From: Alphaproteobacteria bacterium
Lineage (GTDB): Bacteria > Pseudomonadota > Alphaproteobacteria > ATCC43930 > CGMCC-115725
Reading direction: 5' to 3'
Assembly (NCBI GenBank): GCA_017353855.1
Contig: JAFMSA010000078.1
Span: forward strand, 1 to 11,490
Length of the DNA: 11,490 bases
How positions within the stretch are numbered: position 1 is the first letter of the stretch; each line of letters begins with the position of its first letter. Below are positions 6,743-11,490 of the stretch, piece after piece. A program made the position numbers and the translations under genes. The notes below the pieces were generated by a model, which had not been told where the DNA came from, did not search any database, and was given only the letters and a program-made list of their open reading frames with translations.

Positions 6743-7732
6743 ATGGCCTGGCCTCCGCCCGATTCGCGGATGGCGCCGCTGCTGGCGGTGGAGGATCTCC
6801 TCGTCGAATTTCATACTCGCAGCGGTACGGTGCGCGCCCTCGACGGGGTCAGCTTCGATCTGCGACACGGCGAGATGATGGCACTGGTAGGCGAGAGCGG
6901 CTCAGGCAAGTCGGTCACCGCTTATGCTATTCTAGGCATTCTGGATACCGCGGCGCGCATCTCGGGACGTGTCGTGTTCGACGGACGCGAGTTGCTGAGC
7001 GCCGGGGAAAAGGCGATGGGCGCCGTCCGCGGCAGCAAGCTCGCGATCATCTTCCAGAACCCGCGCACTGCGCTCAACCCGATCCGCCCGATCGGGAAGC
7101 AGATCGCCGATGTCCTGGCACGGCACGGCAATGTAACCGCGGCGCAGGCACAGCGCCTCGGGGTCGAAATGCTGGCCAAGGTGCGCATTCCCGACCCAAA
7201 GCGCCGTGCGGCCGCCTATCCGTTCGAATTGTCGGGCGGAATGTGCCAGCGCGTCATGATCGCGATGGCGTTGGCCTGCGAGCCGGCTTTGCTGATCGCC
7301 GATGAGCCGACGACCGGCCTCGATATCACAACGCAAGCGGCCATTATGGGTCTCATTGCGGAGCTGGTTGCCTCCCGGAACATGGCGATGCTGCTGATTA
7401 CCCACGACCTCGCACTCGCGGCGCAATACTGCAATCGCATTGCGGTCATGCATGCCGGCCACCTGGTCGAGCTGGCACCAACCCGGCTATTGTTCGCGAC
7501 GCCGCGTCACCCCTACACCGCAAACCTGATCGCGGCGGCGCCGGGCGAAGGAGCCGGCCTCGACAGGCTCTCCGCGATCCCGGGTACTATTCCTGATTTG
7601 CGGCGCGGCGATCTCCCGGCTTGCCGCTACAGCGAACGCTGCGAGCGCGTGACCCCGGATTGCCGCACCGGTCCTCTTTTGCGGCTCGACACAGCCGACG
7701 GTCGGCGCGTCGCGTGCCGACACCCGCTATGA
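6743..7732 (+). CDS. ABC transporter ATP-binding protein, DppD/OppD type
   Basis: This cytoplasmic ATPase powers the importer together with the next gene. Over 329 residues it shows Walker A GESGSGKS (about 50-57), a Q-loop in IIFQNPRTALNP (about 102-113), signature LSGGMCQR (163-170), Walker B LLIADEP with catalytic Glu 188, and a switch His in ITHDL (221). The C-terminal extension (RHPYTANLIAAAPG, then CRYSERCERVTPDC and a final Cys) is the oligopeptide-transporter domain with conserved cysteines, which in some relatives bind an iron-sulfur cluster. The signature has Cys where most relatives have Arg (GMRQR), a minor variation. ATG 6770 is an alternative start; I keep 6743 because it follows the previous stop directly. 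Its end overlaps the next gene as ATGA. Confidence 0.95.
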   Translation: MAWPPPDSRMAPLLAVEDLLVEFHTRSGTVRALDGVSFDLRHGEMMALVGESGSGKSVTAYAILGILDTAARISGRVVFDGRELLSAGEKAMGAVRGSKLAIIFQNPRTALNPIRPIGKQIADVLARHGNVTAAQAQRLGVEMLAKVRIPDPKRRAAAYPFELSGGMCQRVMIAMALACEPALLIADEPTTGLDITTQAAIMGLIAELVASRNMAMLLITHDLALAAQYCNRIAVMHAGHLVELAPTRLLFATPRHPYTANLIAAAPGEGAGLDRLSAIPGTIPDLRRGDLPACRYSERCERVTPDCRTGPLLRLDTADGRRVACRHPL

Positions 7733-8754
7733 CCAGCTCTGCCGGTACCCCGCGGGCACTGCTCTCGGTGAACGGACTGCGCAAGCTTTATCCGGTGGGC
7801 CGCAAGCTGCTGGGGCGGTTTGGCAGAACCCAGCCGGCAATGCTGCACGCGGTCGATGGCGTCAGCTTTGCCATCGAACGCGGCGAAACGATCGGGCTAG
7901 TGGGCGAATCAGGTTGCGGGAAATCAACCTTGGCGCGACTTATTGCCCGGCTGATCGATCCGACGGCGGGCATGATCTGGTTCGACGGTGCCGATATCTC
8001 GACGATGCCGGCGCGAAAATTCGCTCGTAGCGAGTGGCGGGCCGATATTCAAATGGTGTTTCAAGAGGCGACCGACAGCATCAATCCGCGCTTCACTGCG
8101 GCCCGGGCCATTGCTGATCCGCTCATTCGGTTGCGCGATCTGCGCGCCGCAGCGCTGCGCGTCCGGGTCGAAGAAGTAGCACGGCTGACGGGTCTTCCCG
8201 CGGAACTGCTCGTCCGCTTTCCACACCAGCTTTCCGGCGGCCAAAAGGCGCGCGTCGGGATCGCAAGAGCGATCGCTGTGGAGCCGCGTCTGTTAATCCT
8301 CGACGAACCCACCTCGGCCCTCGATGTTTCGGTTCAGACAGTCATTCTTAAGCTTCTCCACGAGTTGAAGCAGCGCCTCGCACTCTCCTACCTGTTCGTC
8401 AGCCACGATCTGAATGTGGTGCGGCTGCTATGCGATCGGGTACTGGTCATGTATCTCGGTCGGATTATCGAGAGCGGTCCGGCAGTGCAGCTCTTTGCTG
8501 CACCCGCCCACCCGTACACGCAGGCGCTGCTGTCGGCGCTGCCCAATCCCGGCGCACGCCGGACGCGGATTGCTCTCGCCGGCGAGCCGCGCAGTCCGAT
8601 CGACCCCGATCCGCACATCTGCCGACTCTACGGCCGCTGCCCGCGCGCAACCGATCTCTGCCGAAAGGTTGCGCCGCTGCTGCAGCAGATAGCAGCGGGA
8701 CGGCTCGTGGCCTGCCATCATCCGGTCGATGAGATGGCAGCGGCAGGGCCTTAG
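7729..8754 (+). CDS. ABC transporter ATP-binding protein, DppF/OppF type
   Basis: This is the second ATPase of the importer. I start it at ATG 7729, which overlaps the previous stop as ATGA. The open frame reaches back to 7621, but that leader is a shadow of the preceding gene. The 341-residue product has Walker A GESGCGKS (59-66), a Q-loop in MVFQEATDSINPR (109-121), signature LSGGQKAR (168-175), Walker B LLILDEP with Glu 193, and switch His 226 in VSHDL. The linker GRKLLGRFGRTQPAMLHAV before the conserved DGVSF is typical of OppF-type proteins. The C-terminal cysteine-containing extension (CRLYGRCPRATDLC, then ACHHP) is also typical. It is the last gene of the operon. Downstream I see only a weak 5-bp hairpin (cggat/atccg near 8784), not a convincing terminator. 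Confidence 0.94.
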   Translation: MTSSAGTPRALLSVNGLRKLYPVGRKLLGRFGRTQPAMLHAVDGVSFAIERGETIGLVGESGCGKSTLARLIARLIDPTAGMIWFDGADISTMPARKFARSEWRADIQMVFQEATDSINPRFTAARAIADPLIRLRDLRAAALRVRVEEVARLTGLPAELLVRFPHQLSGGQKARVGIARAIAVEPRLLILDEPTSALDVSVQTVILKLLHELKQRLALSYLFVSHDLNVVRLLCDRVLVMYLGRIIESGPAVQLFAAPAHPYTQALLSALPNPGARRTRIALAGEPRSPIDPDPHICRLYGRCPRATDLCRKVAPLLQQIAAGRLVACHHPVDEMAAAGP

Positions 8755-8885
8755 TCACAACCGATCGCGCCGACCTCTTGAGGCGGATACACAATCCGTT
8801 CGGCGTTTATGCCGCGAGTGGGCGAGCCGCGCTTTAACGCTAACTCGGCCGTGGCTTGATGCTGATGACAAATGCCGTCGGTGGA

Positions 8886-8992
8886 CTGCAACTTGCCAAC
8901 ATCGCCAGTACAATGGGTTACATGCTTAACCGCTGGCCAGCCTACACCCCCTTCGCTACGACGGCAACGTCTGCCTGTCGAACAATGCCGCT
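8886..8992 (+). mobile_element. IS66-family transposase remnant (TnpC C-terminal part)
   Basis: The + strand reads LQLANIASTMGYMLNRWPAY then, after a one-base frame change at the C5 run (8947-8951), LRYDGNVCLSNNAA. This matches the IS66 transposase block 'xxMRYxLxRWPAxTRFLxDGRVxLxNNAAERAL'. It stops exactly after NNAA, and the following ERALR block is missing. So this is a short, inactive scrap. No IS66 terminal repeats or accessory genes (tnpA, tnpB) are visible. Identified from remembered family motifs. Confidence 0.7.
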
Positions 8993-8995
8993 GTC

Positions 8996-9340
8996 TTATG
9001 CAGCCTGCCCGAGCATTTCCTTTTGTGTTCCGGAAAATGCTCCATTGAGATTGCGGATCGCCAGTTGTCGCGGGTTTCTACGGCGAGCCAGGCGCCACGA
9101 GCTCGCCTCGTTGGGGAAGATGCACAGATGCGCACGGCGCCTGATCTCCTGATTCAAACATTCGGACATGCTGGTCGATTTCATATGCTTATTGAGGGCA
9201 AACGGCAGCCGATAGAGGTCAGCGTCTCTTCGATGTTCTTCCCTGGACTCAGCTGCAGAGTATTAGCGCTGCCAGTTAACGATTTAGTGGGCGATGTCGG
9301 GGCGTACCTTGGCGAGATCCCGCCGCTCGTAGATCCACCG
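8996..9340 (-). mobile_element. IS256-family (Mutator-type) transposase remnant, C-terminal part
   Basis: Read on the minus strand across several frames, the stretch gives WIYERRDLAK, a degenerate middle containing KNIEETLT, YRLPFALNKHMKSTSMSECL, NQEIRRRAHLCIFPNEASS, then VETRDNW, and finally KEMLGQAA before a TAA at 8996-8998. This order and spacing match the C-terminus of IS256-type transposases (ENxEETLTFYRLPxxHHKHLKSTNMLERLNEEIRRR, then RIFPN, then ETxDNWLE). Several indels and in-frame stops (for example after DIAH) make it inactive. The stop codon lies three bases from the end of the IS66 scrap on the other strand. No inverted repeats were found. Confidence 0.82.
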
Positions 9341-9816
9341 CGGTTCTTCTACGCAATCGTCCAGATCACATCGGCTGGCGCGGCCCCTCGAGCATCAGCG
9401 TGGTGCCTTTACCCCGTGCGCAGGTTGATCGACATGCCGGGCGTACAGGAGGTCGCAGGCCGCGCTCGACAGTAGCGTGCCCGGCCCCCCGGCACGTTGC
9501 GGCACCGCAAGCAGATTGGGCATTGTTCCATCGCCAGCGCCGCGCCGGCCGGCCATTCGCCTGGCCCATGCCGAGATCTCAGCGTGCGAACAGAAACAAC
9601 TGGCACAAACTCGACGAGCTCGAGGGCGAGGGCCGCTTCCGCGAGGGAATCGACGGACTTCGGGGTACGCGCGAACAACTGCCTCCACGGTGCCAATCTC
9701 GATCAGTATCGGCGGCCCGCTATGGAGCCGGAGATTCAAGGCTAACGTTGCGGCCCGAAGGCGGAACTGGCATCGCATGTGCAAGGCAGAGGGCATTCGT
9801 CTGTGGAGGAGCGCAA
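9341..9816. other. Spacer before the Rieske oxygenase, no recognisable gene
   Basis: Open frames exist on both strands (the longest on the minus strand covers most of it), but none contains a family motif or a start with a good ribosome site. It may hold more degraded transposase, given the neighbouring fragments. The end must contain the promoter of the Rieske gene unless transcription enters from upstream. I do not see a clear -35/-10 pair. Confidence 0.5.
9804..9810 (+). promoter_or_regulatory. Ribosome binding site of the Rieske oxygenase
   Basis: TGGAGGA lies about 6 bases before ATG 9817. It is the strongest Shine-Dalgarno match in the window. It fixes the start at MTKRLAFLNKAY rather than at the earlier in-frame starts. 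Confidence 0.7.
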
Positions 9817-11089
9817 ATGACCAAAAGATTAGCTTTTTTGAACAAAGCTTATAGCGCCTATTACCATCGCGGCATGCCGGCGGCGGACGACGAGTTGACC
9901 CGGGTGGGGCCAGGCACGCCGTGCGGCGAATACCTGCGGCGGTTCTGGCAGCCAGTGGTCGTTTCAAGCGAGCTTGGCGACGTACCGAAGCGACTTAAAA
10001 TCCTCGGCGAGGACCTCGTCGTATTTCGCGATGGCAGCGGTGGAGATCGGTCTGATCGAGCTGCACTGCCCGCATCGCGGCACCTCGCTTGAATTCGGAC
10101 TGATCGAGAGCGAGGGGCTTCGCTGCTGCTATCACGGCTGGCTTTTCGGCTGTAACGGCTCGATCCTCGAAACGCCGGGCGAGCCGACCGACAGCACCCT
10201 TAAGGAAAAGCTATTCCACGGCGCTTATCCAGTGTGCGAGCATGCCGGTCTGGTCTTCGCTTATATGGGACCACCTGATAAGCAGCCGCCATTCCCAAAG
10301 CTCGACACGCTTACGCTGCCCGGATACCAGACGGTCCCACGTCCGCCGAGCGTGTGGGAATGCAACTGGGTACAGGTCAAGGAAAACGCGATGGACCCGG
10401 CTCATTTCCAGTTTCTGCACACGCTGCCAGGCAGCGAGGGCTTTGTCGACGACTTCAAGACAAAACCGGAGTGGGACTGGATGGAGACCCCGGCGGGCAT
10501 GGTCTATATCGACACCCGCCGCCAGGACGACCTGGTCTGGGTGCGCGTTGCAGATTTTATTCCGCCCAACATCCATCAGTTTACCGCCAACGACGAGGTG
10601 TTAATGGCGCGCAACTCGATCAGCAGGCCGCAGGCCACGTTCTGGGCCGTGCCGTTGGATGACAGGAACACGATGCAGATCGGCTACTGGCGTGCCCCCG
10701 AGGGCAAGAGGGTGCGCAACGATGTCGGGTTTGGGCAGGACGGCAGCCGTTCCTATGATAAACGGCAGCGCGTGCCTGGAGATTACGACGCACAGGTCAG
10801 CATCCACAACGGCATGGCGCGCCATGGCCTGGAACACCTCGCAACGACTGATCGCGGCATCATCATGATGCGCAGCATGATTCGCCGAGCGATTCGTGCC
10901 AACGGCACCGGAGAGGAGCTTGATTCGCCGCTGCTGCGCGACGGCGAGATCATCGCGACCTACAGCCAAGATCGGGTCGTCTCCGGGATCGCGCAAGCCG
11001 GGACGCACGAGGCTGACCGGCGGCTGATTCGCGAGATCGCGCGCAATGCCGTGAGCGAGACAGTGGCGCGCGGCTTCCCCGCGGGCTGA
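9817..11089 (+). pseudogene. Rieske 2Fe-2S ring-hydroxylating oxygenase, alpha subunit (frameshifted)
   Basis: Enzymes of this family use an electron supplied by a reductase and O2 to hydroxylate or demethylate aromatic substrates. The first frame gives MTKRLAFLNKAYSAYYHRGM onward to GEDLVVFRDGSG, the usual N-terminal lead-in. The second frame, from 10043, gives EIGLIELHCPHRG and the rest. Removing one G at about 10042 yields a continuous 423-residue protein of normal length. The Rieske motif is CPH (84-86), 16 residues, then CCYH (103-106). The mononuclear iron site is DPAHFQFLH (D193, H196, H201). So both metal sites are intact apart from the break. As written, translation from 9817 ends at 10092. 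No reductase or ferredoxin gene is in view. The substrate is unknown; phenoxybenzoate- or vanillate-type O-demethylases are among related groups. A sequence error is quite possible. Confidence 0.85.
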
Positions 11090-11091
11090 TC

Positions 11092-11127
11092 GCCGCGCTA
11101 TATCGCGGCAGGCCCCGCCTTTGCGGG
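11092..11127 (+). terminator. Double hairpin after the Rieske gene, possible terminator
   Basis: Two hairpins follow the stop directly: GCCGCG/CGCGGC (11092-11097 with 11104-11109), then CCCGC/GCGGG around a CTTT loop (11114-11118 with 11123-11127). Only a weak T-tract (ATTTCT) follows, so termination is plausible but unproved. Confidence 0.42.
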
Positions 11128-11490
11128 AGATTTCTGCAGCCAGTGGGGAAGAGTTCAAGTGACAGGCGCATCGCGATTGGCCGGGCCGACCGCAATGAAG
11201 ACCGCGAGAAAGGCGATTTGGGTCGCCAGCCATTATCGTCTTCCTCGGTAAAGCAATATTCGACACTGACGCCCAAGGGGTGCCCACACCCACCCTATTT
11301 CACCTGGTCCGAGATTGGGACTGAGCGGAACGGGTCAGGTAAGCTGTATCCGAAGTCTGAACGTCTTGCCGCGCCGGAATTGCTTGCTCCGCCGCATCCC
11401 GGACGCGGAGACTTGCCTGTTTTTTCGAGGGATACCGGAGTGGGAGAGAGGATAGATTTCGGGGGACTGTGGCCGGCGCCCCAGGCTGGT
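11128..11490. other. Right-hand end without a recognised gene
   Basis: One + strand frame stays open from about 11242 to the window end (CPHPPYFTWSEIGTERNGSG in the middle), but it has no start with a ribosome site and no known motif. A CTCCGC/GCGGAG stem (about 11389-11412) is followed about ten bases later by T6. It may be a weak terminator. The last 50 bases are purine-rich and could precede a gene outside the window. Confidence 0.4.

Noticed and set aside
9395..9967. 190-codon minus-strand open frame before and into the Rieske gene
   Set aside because: It is Arg- and Pro-rich with no family motif. It overlaps the well-supported start of the oxygenase, so it is probably a high-GC shadow.
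11242..11490. Open + strand frame running to the window end
   Set aside because: It has no start with a ribosome site and no recognisable motif. Open frames of this length are common by chance in GC-rich DNA.

Overview
The window is high-GC proteobacterial DNA, probably from an alphaproteobacterium of the Bradyrhizobium/Rhodopseudomonas type. This rests on codon use, on a Tat-exported family-5 solute-binding protein, and on the mix of transposase remnants. No database search was possible, so the taxon is an inference.

Layout. (1) 3-929 (+): an alpha/beta-hydrolase of the epoxide-hydrolase/dehalogenase type, cut by the left edge. (2) 979-1457 (-): a convergent, secreted GlcG/HbpS-like (DUF336) gene whose signal peptide is put out of frame by one missing base at a G5 run. 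(3) 1458-2999: a decayed stretch with inverted repeats, the broken C-terminus of a type II haloacid dehalogenase, and a C-terminal scrap of a Tn3-family transposase. (4) 3000-8754 (+): an intact five-gene operon for a peptide/nickel-class (Dpp/Opp-like) ABC importer: Tat-exported binding protein, unrecognised 85-aa protein, two permeases, two ATPases. Overlapping or nearly touching stop/start codons link most of it. (5) 8755-9816: a graveyard in which an IS66 remnant abuts an opposite-strand IS256-family remnant. (6) 9817-11089 (+): a Rieske 2Fe-2S ring-hydroxylating oxygenase alpha subunit with a good ribosome binding site but one extra base in codon 76. (7) 11090-11490: a possible terminator, then no recognised gene.

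The content suggests an accessory catabolic locus: an importer beside a hydrolase, a dehalogenase remnant, a GlcG-like protein and a Rieske oxygenase, all of types often found in xenobiotic or aromatic degradation regions. That the importer serves those enzymes is inference from neighbourhood only. The importer shows no frame break over about 5.7 kb, while every recognisable flanking unit except the truncated hydrolase carries at least one indel. That contrast favours real decay around a maintained operon, although the two single-G breaks (GlcG, Rieske) could be sequence errors. I did not find a convincing novel multi-gene system. The least explained item is the 85-aa protein inside the transporter operon.
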